Counted from the first letter of the stretch, positions 1 through 8,783 are shown. The stretch: DNA of 64,000 nt from Pseudonocardia sp. DSM 110487 (GCF_019468565.1 NZ_CP080521.1:6572001-6636000); one strand, 5' to 3'. Made by a program: numbers and translations. Notes: a model not told the origin generated them from the sequence alone.

Positions 1-360
1 TTCAACGGCACCCCGATGAAGAACCTGCTGTGGCGGGCGCTCGGTGTGCGGATCGGGCACAAGGTGTTCGACGACGGCTGCGCAATTCCGGAGAAGACGC
101 TCGTCACGATCGGCGACCACGCGTCGCTCAATGCCGGGAGCACGATCCAGGCCCACTCGCTCGAGGACGGCACGTTCAAGTCCGACTACATCACGATCGG
201 CCCGGGCTGCACGCTCGGCACGTACGCGTTCGCGCACTACGGGGTCACCATGCAAGAGGGTTCGGTGCTCGACGCCGACGCCTTCCTGATGAAGGGCGAG
301 GACGTGCCCCCGCGGGCGCGATACCGCGGGAACCCGGCCCGGGAGGCGGCGGTCTCATGA
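1..360 (+). CDS. C-terminal end of a Pls-like poly-amino-acid synthetase (upstream copy, 5' part outside window)
   Basis: The reading frame is open from the first base and stops at 358-360, so this is the 3' end of a gene that begins left of the window. The encoded residues form a left-handed beta-helix acyltransferase-like domain with hexapeptide repeats (for example ITIGPGCTLGTYAFAHYG). By eye they match the last third domain of the complete synthetase at 3792-7883, with about eight substitutions in the first 108 residues. The last few residues differ: this copy ends EAAVS, while the downstream copy carries a longer tail. In the Pls family the three tandem C-terminal domains join amino-acid monomers into a polymer. 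A metzincin gene overlaps its stop codon, as it does downstream. Whether the missing 5' part is intact cannot be seen. Confidence 0.8.
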   Translation, partial: FNGTPMKNLLWRALGVRIGHKVFDDGCAIPEKTLVTIGDHASLNAGSTIQAHSLEDGTFKSDYITIGPGCTLGTYAFAHYGVTMQEGSVLDADAFLMKGEDVPPRARYRGNPAREAAVS

Positions 361-1004
361 CGGTGCGGTCACACCGAGCGGTGCTGGCGGTCGTGGCGCT
401 GGCGGCTGTGGCCGTCGGAGTGATCCTGATCGGTCGCAGCCCCGAGCCGACGGACATCCCGGTCGCCGACCGCTGCGTGGCGGAGCCGGGCGCGACGCAG
501 CGGGACGTGGACACCGACGACAGCCCCGAGGCGCCGTGGGAGCACGTACCCGGGCAGGAGGTCACGGTCTACTTCACGACCGGGGAGCTGCCGCCCCGGT
601 ACGCCGCCTTCGTCGAGGAAGGCGCCGCGCTCTGGTCGCGGAGCCCGTGCGTCGAGGCACTCGCCGTCCCCGAGTGCCCGGACGGGGCGAACTGCTCGAC
701 CGTCGTCGCGGAAGCCAGGGAGGACAGCCGCAGCGACGACACGGACGGGGAATCCGAGGGGGTCGATCGGGCTGGGGTGCGCCTGGCCAACACGATCTCG
801 CTCTACACCGACGTGCTGGACACGCAAACCGACAACGGCGCGCTGGCCACCGTCGTGCACGAGATGGGGCACGCGCTCGGTCTGGTGCACCGCGACGACC
901 CCGACTCGGTGATGAACGCGGTGACCGACGACGACACGGATCCGAGGCCGGATGCCGTCGACTTCGCGAATCTCGTCGTGCTCTACGGGGCGCAAGCCGG
1001 TTGA
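357..1004 (+). CDS. Membrane-anchored matrixin-type (metzincin) metalloprotease, copy 1
   Basis: The protein has 215 residues and starts at an ATG that overlaps the synthetase stop (ATGA), so the two are translationally coupled. An N-terminal hydrophobic segment of about 20 residues (AVLAVVALAAVAVGVILIG) is a signal anchor or signal peptide. The catalytic domain carries HEMGHALGLVH at residues 168-178, the HExxHxxGxxH zinc signature of metzincins, followed by a SVMN Met-turn-like segment. It should therefore act outside the membrane as a zinc peptidase; the substrate is unknown. It is paralogous to the gene at 7880-8551. The last 170 bases are almost identical between the copies, while the N-terminal halves are more diverged. 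A role on the exported polymer or on the synthetase is my inference. Confidence 0.85.
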   Translation: MTVRSHRAVLAVVALAAVAVGVILIGRSPEPTDIPVADRCVAEPGATQRDVDTDDSPEAPWEHVPGQEVTVYFTTGELPPRYAAFVEEGAALWSRSPCVEALAVPECPDGANCSTVVAEAREDSRSDDTDGESEGVDRAGVRLANTISLYTDVLDTQTDNGALATVVHEMGHALGLVHRDDPDSVMNAVTDDDTDPRPDAVDFANLVVLYGAQAG

Positions 1005-1758
1005 ACGCTGATCGCAGGATCCGCTCGACGCGCGACACGGGTCGCGGCGCTCCTCGGCAGCTTCCTCGGCAGCTTCGGCCGCCCCGTCGAGCGCTTCAGC
1101 CGCCACGCCCCCGCGAGCACGACGACGCCCTCCTCACATCCGCTACTTGCGAGCTGCGCCGGAAGTGATCCGCGCCGTCTACCTGCGGCTGTTCACTCTG
1201 CCGTCCGCGTGCGAGTCGTTCGGATGTCCTGTCACTGGGTCATACGGGGACCCTCACTCCCCGGCGTGCTCCGGTCGGGCGGACCTGCCCCAACGAATGT
1301 TGCGTCCTAGCCCATAAGACTCGGCACCCGGCCGAAACAGTCATCGTCATCGTTTCCGTACGGCATCGGTCGAACGTTGCAGCTCATCTTGCGTCGTTAC
1401 GCCCGATGGCCGTGTCCGGGCGCCGCTCGTCCCCCGCTTCGCGTAGATGGCTGCGGGCTGTAACGGTCCTCGCGGCCATGCGGGTGACGGTGCGTAACTG
1501 CCGACGCGGCCTTCGAGGAGAGGCGCAAGGATCGAAGGCGGGTCTCCGCCGGACCGATCGTCCGGCCGGAACGTCCACCGAACCGTCGTCCCAGGGGGAC
1601 ACCCATCTCGTTTCCAGGGTTGGGCGCCGGTTGGAGGGGGAGGGGGATGGAAGGTCGGCCGCGACAGGAGTCGAGGCACCGCGCCGGCGACAGTCCGCGT
1701 CCGGCTCTCCGCCGGCTCGCTGCGGAGCTGGACGATCTGCTGCGCACCGTCGCAGAGG
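1005..1758. other. Intergenic stretch with no convincing gene
   Basis: This 754-base gap lies between the first metzincin and the 3' end of the XRE regulator. Open frames exist on both strands, but their translations are arginine/serine-rich and low in complexity, as expected of non-coding GC-rich DNA. A short tandem repetition of CCTCGGCAGCTT occurs near 1052-1078. I see no RNA gene. The two small membrane-protein genes that follow the second metzincin are absent here, so the tandem copies diverge at their 3' flanks. Confidence 0.5.
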
Positions 1759-2142
1759 TCAGGGCGTCTCGTCTTCGGCAGCTAGCTGATGCTCGATCTG
1801 CTCGACGCGGTCCCGCAGCTCCCGGATCTCCTGACCCAAGCAGTCGAGCGCGTGCAGGACCGGATCCCTGACCTCGTCCTCGTGCGGCTCCGGCGATTCA
1901 CCGCGTAGTACGTGGTCGAGGTAGTCGGACGGCCATCCCAGGGCGTCCGACACCGCGGCGAGGGTCTGTGGCCGTCGGCGGCGCGGGTTGAGGTTGTTCT
2001 GCAGCTCCCGGATGGTGGTCAGCGACAGCCGGGCGCGGGACGCGACGTCCATCTGCGTCATTCGCGTCTCGGCCATGCGGCCTCGGATCGCCGCTGCGAC
2101 AGCGTCCCAGTCCTCGCCGCTCGGCCGTTCCGCGTCGGTCAC
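1759..2142 (-). CDS. XRE-family helix-turn-helix regulator with C-terminal coiled coil
   Basis: A 127-residue protein. Residues about 15-80 form a Cro/C1-type HTH: an AAIRGRMAETRMTQMDVASRA core, with SLTTIRELQNN as the likely recognition helix. The C-terminal 40 residues (LGQEIRELRDRVEQIEHQLA) are heptad-like and probably dimerise. The gene is transcribed divergently from the aminotransferase at 2259, across a 116-base region that is less GC-rich than its surroundings. It is therefore the obvious candidate regulator of the poly-amino-acid genes. The regulatory target is inferred from position; the DNA-binding fold is clear from sequence. Confidence 0.8.
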   Translation of the reverse strand: MTDAERPSGEDWDAVAAAIRGRMAETRMTQMDVASRARLSLTTIRELQNNLNPRRRRPQTLAAVSDALGWPSDYLDHVLRGESPEPHEDEVRDPVLHALDCLGQEIRELRDRVEQIEHQLAAEDETP

Positions 2143-2258
2143 GCGCAGAGCCTAGGGCCAGCGGCTGCGTTGATCGAACCCCGCTTTGAGCGTCAAACTA
2201 TTGGCATCAATATTGTGTCAACTGGTGCTAGCCTGAGGGCTGAGGGAGGGGAACGATC
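2143..2258 (+). promoter_or_regulatory. Divergent promoter region between the XRE regulator and the aminotransferase
   Basis: The segment around 2186-2225 is noticeably AT-richer than the rest of the window. It carries GTCAA direct repeats near 2189 and 2219 and a CAATATTG self-complementary octamer. A purine-rich ribosome binding site (GGGAGGGGA) sits about 7 bases before the ATG at 2259. Exact -35 and -10 boxes are not clear. Confidence 0.4.
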
Positions 2259-3668
2259 ATGGTCATGCTGGAGCACGTCGATCTACCCGCTCGCCCGCGC
2301 GTCACCGGCCCACTTCCCGGTCCGCGCTCTGCCGAGCTACTGGCCAGGCAGGATCGGCGCGAGTCCAACGCTCGGGTCTACCCGCGGCACATTCCGATCG
2401 CGATCGACGAGGCATGGGGCAGCTTCGTCCGCGATCTCGATGGGAACGTCTTCATCGACTTCCTGACCGGAGCGGGCGTGCTCTCGCTCGGTCACAACCA
2501 TCCCGAGCTGGTGCGCGTCGTGACCGCGCAGCTCGGTCGGTTCGCGCACGGGCTCGACCTGCCGACGCCGGCGAAGGACGCGTTCACCGAGGCGCAGCTG
2601 TCGATGCTGCCGCCGACGATGCGCGGTCGGACTCGGGTGCACTTCTGCGGGCCGACCGGGGTCAACGCAGTCGACGCTGCGATCAAGCTGTGCAAGACCG
2701 CCACCGGACGGTCCGATGTCGTGTCCTTCCAGGGTGGGTTCCACGGCACCACCCACCTCGGGATGGCCGTCACCGGCGTCGTCGCGAACAAGCAGCCGAT
2801 CGCCAACGGGGTTCCGGGCGTGCACTTCTTCCCATACTCCAACTGCGCGGACTGCCCGATGGGGCTCACCCGCGACATCTGCGCCACGAACTGCATCGGC
2901 TTTCTCGAGCGGTCGTTCCGCGACCCGAATGCCGGGATCCCACTCCCGGCGGCCGTGCTCCTCGAGCTGGTGCAGGGCGAGGGCGGGGTCGTCCCGGCCG
3001 ACCAGGATTTCGTCCACCGGCTGAGGACGTTGACCCGCAAGCTCGACATCCCGCTCGTGGTCGACGAGGTGCAGACCGGGTGTGGCCGCACCGGCTCCTG
3101 GTTCGCCTTCGAGCAGTACGGCATCGAGCCAGACGTGATCATCGCGTCCAAGGCGCTGAGCGGGATCGGCCAACCGATAGCGATCATCATGTACGACGAG
3201 CGGCTGGACACGTGGGCGCCGGGCGCCCACACCGGCACGTTCCGGGGCAACCAACTGGCGTTCGCCGCCGGGGCGGAGGCCGTGCGCATCATCCGCCGCG
3301 ACGACGTGCTGGGCAACGTCCGGCGGCGCGCCGCGCAGTTCCACGCTCGTCTCGACGCCCTGCGCGACCACCCCTGGGTACGTGACGTGCGGGGCGTCGG
3401 CCTGATGTGGGGCATCGAGCTCGCGACTCCGGCGACGGGGGGCCCGCCCGGCCTCTCCGCCCGCGTGCAGTCGGAGGCGCTCACCGAGGGCCTCATCGTC
3501 GAGCTCGGCGGACGCCACGACTGCGTGGTGCGCATGTTGCCGCCGCTCAACGTGACGGCCGAGGTCGTCGACATCGCGTGCTCGATCCTGATCGCCGCCA
3601 TCGAGCGGTGCAGCGCAGAACCGGGGTTCCAGTGGGTCGGGCGGAGCGCAGCCACCGCCGGAACGTGA
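2259..3668 (+). CDS. Class III PLP aminotransferase, diaminobutyrate-2-oxoglutarate aminotransferase-like
   Basis: The 469-residue protein matches the length of long EctB/Dat-type class III aminotransferases. Visible landmarks are the N-terminal FIDFLTGAGVLSLGHNHPE segment, the GFHGTTHLG substrate loop, VVDEVQTGCGRTG (the PLP-interacting Asp) and the Schiff-base lysine in IIASKALSGIG (Lys298), followed by TGTFRGNQLAF. Family enzymes of this subtype convert L-aspartate 4-semialdehyde plus glutamate to L-2,4-diaminobutyrate. A cysteine-rich segment (SNCADCPMGLTRDICATNC) near residues 195-213 is typical of this branch. It lies 123 bases upstream of the Pls-like synthetase on the same strand, so monomer supply for a diamino-acid polymer is the simplest reading. 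Exact substrate specificity is inference. Confidence 0.85.
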   Translation: MVMLEHVDLPARPRVTGPLPGPRSAELLARQDRRESNARVYPRHIPIAIDEAWGSFVRDLDGNVFIDFLTGAGVLSLGHNHPELVRVVTAQLGRFAHGLDLPTPAKDAFTEAQLSMLPPTMRGRTRVHFCGPTGVNAVDAAIKLCKTATGRSDVVSFQGGFHGTTHLGMAVTGVVANKQPIANGVPGVHFFPYSNCADCPMGLTRDICATNCIGFLERSFRDPNAGIPLPAAVLLELVQGEGGVVPADQDFVHRLRTLTRKLDIPLVVDEVQTGCGRTGSWFAFEQYGIEPDVIIASKALSGIGQPIAIIMYDERLDTWAPGAHTGTFRGNQLAFAAGAEAVRIIRRDDVLGNVRRRAAQFHARLDALRDHPWVRDVRGVGLMWGIELATPATGGPPGLSARVQSEALTEGLIVELGGRHDCVVRMLPPLNVTAEVVDIACSILIAAIERCSAEPGFQWVGRSAATAGT

Positions 3669-3791
3669 GGGATCCACGCGTCCATCCCCGGCGCGCGCCA
3701 CGTGGACGCGACCTGTGGGGGAAGTTGTGTTCGAGTCATCCGGGATCGCGGCTGTCGGGACCGACCTCGACCGGCTCGCGGGATCGGCGCC

Positions 3792-6700
3792 ATGACGGCG
3801 GGGCAGCGGGCCCGGACGGACACCCGTCCGGATGCCGCGGATGTGGTCCTCCGGTGCGCGGAGTTCGATCAGGACATCCGATGGCGGCCCGGGGAGCGTC
3901 TCGAGCAGCTGTTCGAGGAGCGGTGTGCCCGCTTGGGCGAGGCCGGTCTCGCACACCACCTCGCGGTGGACGCCGGCGATGAGGAGCTGACCTACGAACA
4001 GCTCGACCGGCGGGCCAACCGGTTGGCCCGATACCTGATCGGCCTCGGTGTCGGCCCGGGCGACGCCGTCGCGCTGCTCGTCGAGGGCGCGGTCCAGGTC
4101 TACGTCGGAATGCTCGCAGTGCTGAAGGCGGGCGCGGCATACGTCCCGCTCGACGCCGCGTTCCCGCCGGACCGGCTGGCCTACATCCTGGAGGACGCCG
4201 GGGTGGGCGTGGCGCTGACGGTCGAGCACCTCCGTCCCCTCCTCGATGGGGTCGACACGCAGGTCGTGTGCCTGGACGCCGTCGCGTCCGAGATCGAGGC
4301 GTGCGAGGACGGCCGGCCGAGAATCGACGAGCGCCGCGAGACCGCGGACGAGCTGGCATACGTCATCTACACCTCGGGTTCCACCGGCCGGCCGAAGGGC
4401 GTCGCGGTCGAGCACGCGAGCATCTGCAACTTCGTCCGCGTCGCGGCGCAGGTGTACGGCGTCCGGCAGGACGACCGGATGTACCAGGGCCTGACGATCG
4501 CGTTCGACTTCTCGGTCGAGGAGATCTGGGTGTCCTGGATGGTGGGGGCGACACTCGTGCCCAGGCCATCCGGCCCGAGCCTGCTCGGACCCGAACTGCG
4601 GGAGTTCCTCGCCGAGCGACGGGTCACCGCCATGTGCTGCGTGCCGACGCTGCTCGCCACACTCGACGAAGACCTCCCCGACCTGCGCTTCCTGCTCGTC
4701 TCCGGGGAGGCGTGCCCGCACGACCTGATCGTGCGCTGGCACCGGGAGGGCAGGCGGTTCCTCAACGTCTACGGCCCGACCGAGACGACGGTGACCGCGA
4801 CGTGGACCGTCGCCGACCCGGACCGGGCGGTGACGATCGGGGTCCCGCTGCCCACCTACTCGATCGTGGTGCTCGATCCGGACGGCCCCCGGCGGGCGCT
4901 GCCGCCCGGCCGGGTCGGGGAGATCGGTATCGCCGGGATCGGGCTGGCCAGGGGTTACGTGGGCCGTGAAGACGCGACCGCGAAAGCATTCGTCCCGGAC
5001 TTCCTGGGCATTCCGGGCAACCCCTCGGGCCGGATCTACCGCACGGGCGATCTGGGCCGGGTGAACGCGGACGGGGAGATCGAGTACCTGGGCCGGATCG
5101 ACCTTCAGGTCAAGATCCGGGGCTACAGGATCGAGCTGACCGAGATCGAGTCCGTGATGCTGCAGGTCCCCGGCATCGCGCAGGCGGTGGTGGACACCTA
5201 CGAGCCAGTACCGGGCACGGTCGAGCTGGTGGGCTACTACAGCCTGCGTCACGACGCGAGCGACGTGGGCCCCGCGGACGTCTCCACACTGCTGCGGGAC
5301 CGGCTCCCGCCCTACATGGTGCCGGCCTACCTCGAGCTCCTTCCCGTCATCCCGATGACCACGAGTGACAAGGCGGATCGCAAGCGGCTCCCGGCCCCGA
5401 CGACCCGCGGCATCGACGAGAGGCGGGAGCACCGCTCCCCCACGACCGGCCCCGAGGTGGTCCTGGCCGGTGCGCTCGCCCGGACCCTGGGTGTCGGCCG
5501 GGTCTCGGTCGACAGCCACTTCTTCGCTGACCTGGGCGCGAACTCCCTGCTGATGGCGCAGTTCGCCGCCCGGGTCCGCGAGGAGACGGACCTGCAGCCG
5601 CCTGCGATGAAGGACATCTACCTGCATCCGACGGTCGCGAAGCTGGCCGCCGTCGTCGACGACCGTCGGTCGACGGCCGTGTCCACCGACGAGGTCGTGC
5701 CTGCCGGGACGTTCCGGTACGTCCTGTGCGGGACGCTGCAGGTGCTCGTCTTCGTCGCGTACACGTGCGTCATGTCGGGCGTGCTCGTGACCGGCCTGGA
5801 ACTGATGACCGCGGCCAACGGGTTCGTCGATCGATGGCTGCGGGCGGTCGCCTTCACCGGCGCGGGCTTCGTCGTCCTGTCCGCGCTGCCGATCGGTGCG
5901 AAGTGGCTGCTCGTCGGGCGGTGGACGGCCGGCGAATTCCCGCTGTGGGGAGGGCGGTACCTGCGCTTCTGGATCGTGAAGCTCCTGGTCCGTGCGAACC
6001 CGATGGCCATGTTCGCCGGATCCCCGCTGTACAACGTGTACCTGCGTGCGCTCGGCGCCCGGATCGGGAAGAACGTCGTGATCCTTTCGCGCAACGTGCC
6101 CGTCTGCACCGATCTGCTGACGGTCGGCGACGACACCGTCATCCGCAAGGACTCGTTCTTCAACGGCTACCGCGCCTACGCCGGGCGGATCCAGACCGGC
6201 CCGGTGACCCTCGGATCGCGTGTTCTCGTGAGCGAGCACGCCGTGCTCGACATCGACTCGGCGATGGGCGACGGCGCCCAGCTCGGGCACGCATCGTCCC
6301 TGCAGACGGGGCAGTCCGTGCCGGACGGCGAGAGCTGGCACGGGTCCCCGGCGGAACCCTCCGGTGTCGACTTCCGAGGTGTCGGCCCGGCCCGGTGCGG
6401 GCAGTTGCGCCGATTCGCGTTCGCGCTCGCCCAACTGGTGAGCGTGCTGCTGTACGCGCCGATCGTGCTGGCGCTGCTCCTGCCGGTGATCGCGGGCCTC
6501 CCGCTGATCGCGCGGATCCGGACCGTGGAGGTCGACGCGGTGAGCTCGCTGGACTTCTACACCGGGGTACTGCTCTACGCGGGTGCGTTGTTCGCCGGGG
6601 GGCTCGCGCTCGGGCTCGTCACCATCGTGGCAGTTCCCCGCCTGCTGAACCTGGGTCTGCGGGCGGAGACCGTGTATCCCCTGTACGGGATTCGCTACTG

Positions 6701-7883
6701 GATCCAGCGGGCCCTCGCCCGGACCAGCAACTCCCGCTTCTACACCTTCGTGTTCGGCGACAGCTCGGCCATCGTGCACTACCTGCGGGCTCTCGGGTAC
6801 GACCTCGGCACGCCCGTGGTGCAGAGCGGGTCGAACTTCGGTGTCGAGGTGCGGCACGAGTCGCCGTTCCTGACCTCGGTGGGTACGGGGACGATGGTCT
6901 CCGACGGCCTGTCGATGATGAACGCGGAGTTCTCGAACACCTCGTTCCGCGTCAGGCACACCGCGATCGGGGCGCGGAGCTTCCTCGGGAACAACATCGC
7001 CTACCCGGCGGGTGGCAGGACGGGTGAGGACTGCCTGCTCGGCACCAAGGTGATGGTCCCGCTCGACGGCGAGGTGCGCGAGGGCGTCGGGCTGCTCGGA
7101 TCGCCCAGCTTCGAGATACCCCGGTCCGTCCAGCGGGACCACGCGTTCGACCATCTCAAGACCGGAGAGGAGATGCGCAGGCGCTTGCGGGCGAAGAACC
7201 GGCACAACGCCGTCACCGCCGGGATCTTCCTGCTCGCCAACTTCGTGGACGGCTACGTCGTCGCGGTGCTCAGCATGCTCGCGCTCGACAACTACGGACG
7301 CTTCGGCTTACTCGCGGTCACAGTGGCCGTACTCGTCTCCCTCGTGTTCAGCATCGCGTTCTTCGTGCTGCTCGAACGTGCCGTCACCTCCTTCAGGGCG
7401 ATGAAGCCTCGGTTCTGCTCGATCTACGACCCGTACTTCTGGTGGCACGAGCGGTTCTGGAAGATGAGCGGCGGTACGTATCTGGCGTTGTTCAACGGCA
7501 CCCCGATGAAGAACTTGCTGTGGCGGGCGCTCGGGGTTCGCATCGGGCACAAGGTGTTCGACGACGGTTGCGCCATGCCGGAGAAGACGCTGGTCACCAT
7601 CGGTGATCATGTCTCGCTCAACTCAGCGTGCACGATCCAGGCCCACTCGCTCGAGGACGGCACGTTCAAGTCCGACAACATCACGATCGGCCCGGGCTGC
7701 ACGCTCGGCACGTACGCGTTCGCGCACTACGGGATCACGATGCGAGAAGGCTCGGTGCTCGACGCCGACGCCTTCCTGATGAAGGGCGAGGACGTGCCCC
7801 CGCGGGCGCGATACCGCGGGAACCCGGCCAGGGAGTATCGCGATCCCACTTCCGAGCGCCCGCTCCCGGCGACCGGCTCATGA
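3792..7883 (+). CDS. Pls-like membrane-bound NRPS (poly-lysine / poly-diaminobutyrate synthetase type)
   Basis: A 1363-residue single-module synthetase. Residues about 30-540 are an adenylation domain with YTSGSTGRPKGVAVEH near residue 190, NVYGPTETTVTATW, YRTGDLGR and KIRGYRIEL. Residues about 550-625 are a thiolation domain with LGANSLL, where Ser585 takes phosphopantetheine. After residue 640 come membrane segments alternating with three tandem left-handed beta-helix domains (about 760-850, 990-1100 and 1237-1350). This A-T-TM-C1/C2/C3 order and the length match epsilon-poly-L-lysine synthetase and its relatives, which elongate and export homopolymers of basic amino acids. The motif FDFSVEEIW places Glu at the third specificity position, compatible with a basic substrate. 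I chose ATG 3792 over an upstream ATG (3702) because homology starts after it. The stop overlaps the metzincin start. Confidence 0.9.
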   Translation: MTAGQRARTDTRPDAADVVLRCAEFDQDIRWRPGERLEQLFEERCARLGEAGLAHHLAVDAGDEELTYEQLDRRANRLARYLIGLGVGPGDAVALLVEGAVQVYVGMLAVLKAGAAYVPLDAAFPPDRLAYILEDAGVGVALTVEHLRPLLDGVDTQVVCLDAVASEIEACEDGRPRIDERRETADELAYVIYTSGSTGRPKGVAVEHASICNFVRVAAQVYGVRQDDRMYQGLTIAFDFSVEEIWVSWMVGATLVPRPSGPSLLGPELREFLAERRVTAMCCVPTLLATLDEDLPDLRFLLVSGEACPHDLIVRWHREGRRFLNVYGPTETTVTATWTVADPDRAVTIGVPLPTYSIVVLDPDGPRRALPPGRVGEIGIAGIGLARGYVGREDATAKAFVPDFLGIPGNPSGRIYRTGDLGRVNADGEIEYLGRIDLQVKIRGYRIELTEIESVMLQVPGIAQAVVDTYEPVPGTVELVGYYSLRHDASDVGPADVSTLLRDRLPPYMVPAYLELLPVIPMTTSDKADRKRLPAPTTRGIDERREHRSPTTGPEVVLAGALARTLGVGRVSVDSHFFADLGANSLLMAQFAARVREETDLQPPAMKDIYLHPTVAKLAAVVDDRRSTAVSTDEVVPAGTFRYVLCGTLQVLVFVAYTCVMSGVLVTGLELMTAANGFVDRWLRAVAFTGAGFVVLSALPIGAKWLLVGRWTAGEFPLWGGRYLRFWIVKLLVRANPMAMFAGSPLYNVYLRALGARIGKNVVILSRNVPVCTDLLTVGDDTVIRKDSFFNGYRAYAGRIQTGPVTLGSRVLVSEHAVLDIDSAMGDGAQLGHASSLQTGQSVPDGESWHGSPAEPSGVDFRGVGPARCGQLRRFAFALAQLVSVLLYAPIVLALLLPVIAGLPLIARIRTVEVDAVSSLDFYTGVLLYAGALFAGGLALGLVTIVAVPRLLNLGLRAETVYPLYGIRYWIQRALARTSNSRFYTFVFGDSSAIVHYLRALGYDLGTPVVQSGSNFGVEVRHESPFLTSVGTGTMVSDGLSMMNAEFSNTSFRVRHTAIGARSFLGNNIAYPAGGRTGEDCLLGTKVMVPLDGEVREGVGLLGSPSFEIPRSVQRDHAFDHLKTGEEMRRRLRAKNRHNAVTAGIFLLANFVDGYVVAVLSMLALDNYGRFGLLAVTVAVLVSLVFSIAFFVLLERAVTSFRAMKPRFCSIYDPYFWWHERFWKMSGGTYLALFNGTPMKNLLWRALGVRIGHKVFDDGCAMPEKTLVTIGDHVSLNSACTIQAHSLEDGTFKSDNITIGPGCTLGTYAFAHYGITMREGSVLDADAFLMKGEDVPPRARYRGNPAREYRDPTSERPLPATGS

Positions 7884-8551
7884 AGGCGGAGTCACGGCCC
7901 AGGCCGGCATGGGGCTTGCTGGCGTCCGCCGCCGCGCTCGTGGCAGCTGCCGCCGCAGGTCTGATTCTCATCGATCAGAGCAGCGCCCCCGGTCCGCCGG
8001 AGGGTCCTGTAGACGGCCGGTGCGTGGCGCAGCCGGGCGCGGAGCAGCAGGACGTAGACACCACCGACAGTCCTGAGTCGCCGTGGGGGCATGTTCCGGG
8101 ACAGGAGGTCACCGTCTACTTCGCGACCGGAGGCCTACCGTCGCGCTATGCCGCCCTCGTCGAGGACGGGGCATCCCTCTGGTCGCGAAGCCCGTGCATC
8201 GAGGCCGTCGCCCTCGAGGAGTGCCCGGTCGGCGCGAATTGTTCGGCAGTCGTCGCGGAGCCCCGGGAGGACCGCCGCGGCGACGACACCGACGGGGAAT
8301 CCGAGGGAGTGGACAGGGGCGGGGTGCGCCTGGCCAACACGATCCGGCTCTACCCGAATGTGCTGGACCGCTCCTCGGACAACGGCGCGCTGGCCACCGT
8401 CGTGCACGAGATGGGGCACGCGCTCGGTCTGGTGCACCGCGACGACCCCGACTCGGTGATGAACGCGGTGACCGACGACGACACAGATCCGAGGCCGGAT
8501 GCAGTCGACTTCGCGAATCTCGTCGTGCTCTACGGGGCGGAAGCCGGTTGA
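7880..8551 (+). CDS. Membrane-anchored matrixin-type (metzincin) metalloprotease, copy 2
   Basis: A 223-residue protein whose ATG overlaps the synthetase TGA by the ATGA arrangement. A hydrophobic N-terminal helix (LLASAAALVAAAAAGLILI) is followed by a short Pro/Gly linker. The zinc-binding HEMGHALGLVH lies at residues 176-186, followed by DPDSVMNAV as the Met-turn region. It is the closest relative of the 357-1004 gene. The shared acidic stretch DDTDGESEGVDR and the whole catalytic 3' end are nearly the same, while the signal region and the first 60 residues differ. Coupling to the same synthetase family twice argues for a dedicated role, for example trimming a polymer or processing a membrane partner. 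No substrate can be read from sequence. Confidence 0.85.
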   Translation: MKAESRPRPAWGLLASAAALVAAAAAGLILIDQSSAPGPPEGPVDGRCVAQPGAEQQDVDTTDSPESPWGHVPGQEVTVYFATGGLPSRYAALVEDGASLWSRSPCIEAVALEECPVGANCSAVVAEPREDRRGDDTDGESEGVDRGGVRLANTIRLYPNVLDRSSDNGALATVVHEMGHALGLVHRDDPDSVMNAVTDDDTDPRPDAVDFANLVVLYGAEAG

Positions 8552-8603
8552 ACGCGTTCCAGAACGGGAACAGATTGCCATCCGACCTGCGGAAGGATTC
8601 ATC

Positions 8604-8783
8604 ATGCTCGCAGTCGTCGCAGCTGTCCTGTTCGGCCTCGCGCTGATCTTCGAGCTCGCCGGGGTCTCCCTCGAGGTGATCACGAGCACGGTGCTCGTCA
8701 CCGCCGGCCTGCTGTGCCTTGCGCTCTACTTCGCCGGTGTCGGCTCGCGCGAGGTCGTCTATCGCCGCCGCAGCCGCCGCTGA
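8604..8783 (+). CDS. Small membrane protein, tandem copy 1 (59 aa)
   Basis: The frame starts at ATG 8604 behind a good ribosome binding site (GGAAGGA at 8591-8597). It encodes 59 residues: two hydrophobic segments (VVAAVLFGLALIFELAG and TSTVLVTAGLLCLALYFAG) and an arginine-rich tail, YRRRSRR. The layout suggests a two-helix protein with a cytoplasmic basic tail. Its neighbour at 8844 is a close copy. I do not recognise a function; position suggests it belongs to the end of the synthetase operon. Confidence 0.7.
   Translation: MLAVVAAVLFGLALIFELAGVSLEVITSTVLVTAGLLCLALYFAGVGSREVVYRRRSRR

Noticed and set aside
1406..1789. A 127-codon plus-strand frame in the 1-1.76 kb gap
   Set aside because: The composition is Arg/Ser/Gly-rich, there is no ribosome binding site and no family, and it runs into the XRE gene antisense.
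2337..7205. A 1622-codon open frame on the minus strand
   Set aside because: It is the mirror of the synthetase and aminotransferase genes; its translation is His/Arg/Asp/Gly-rich with no domain, a usual artefact of high third-position GC.
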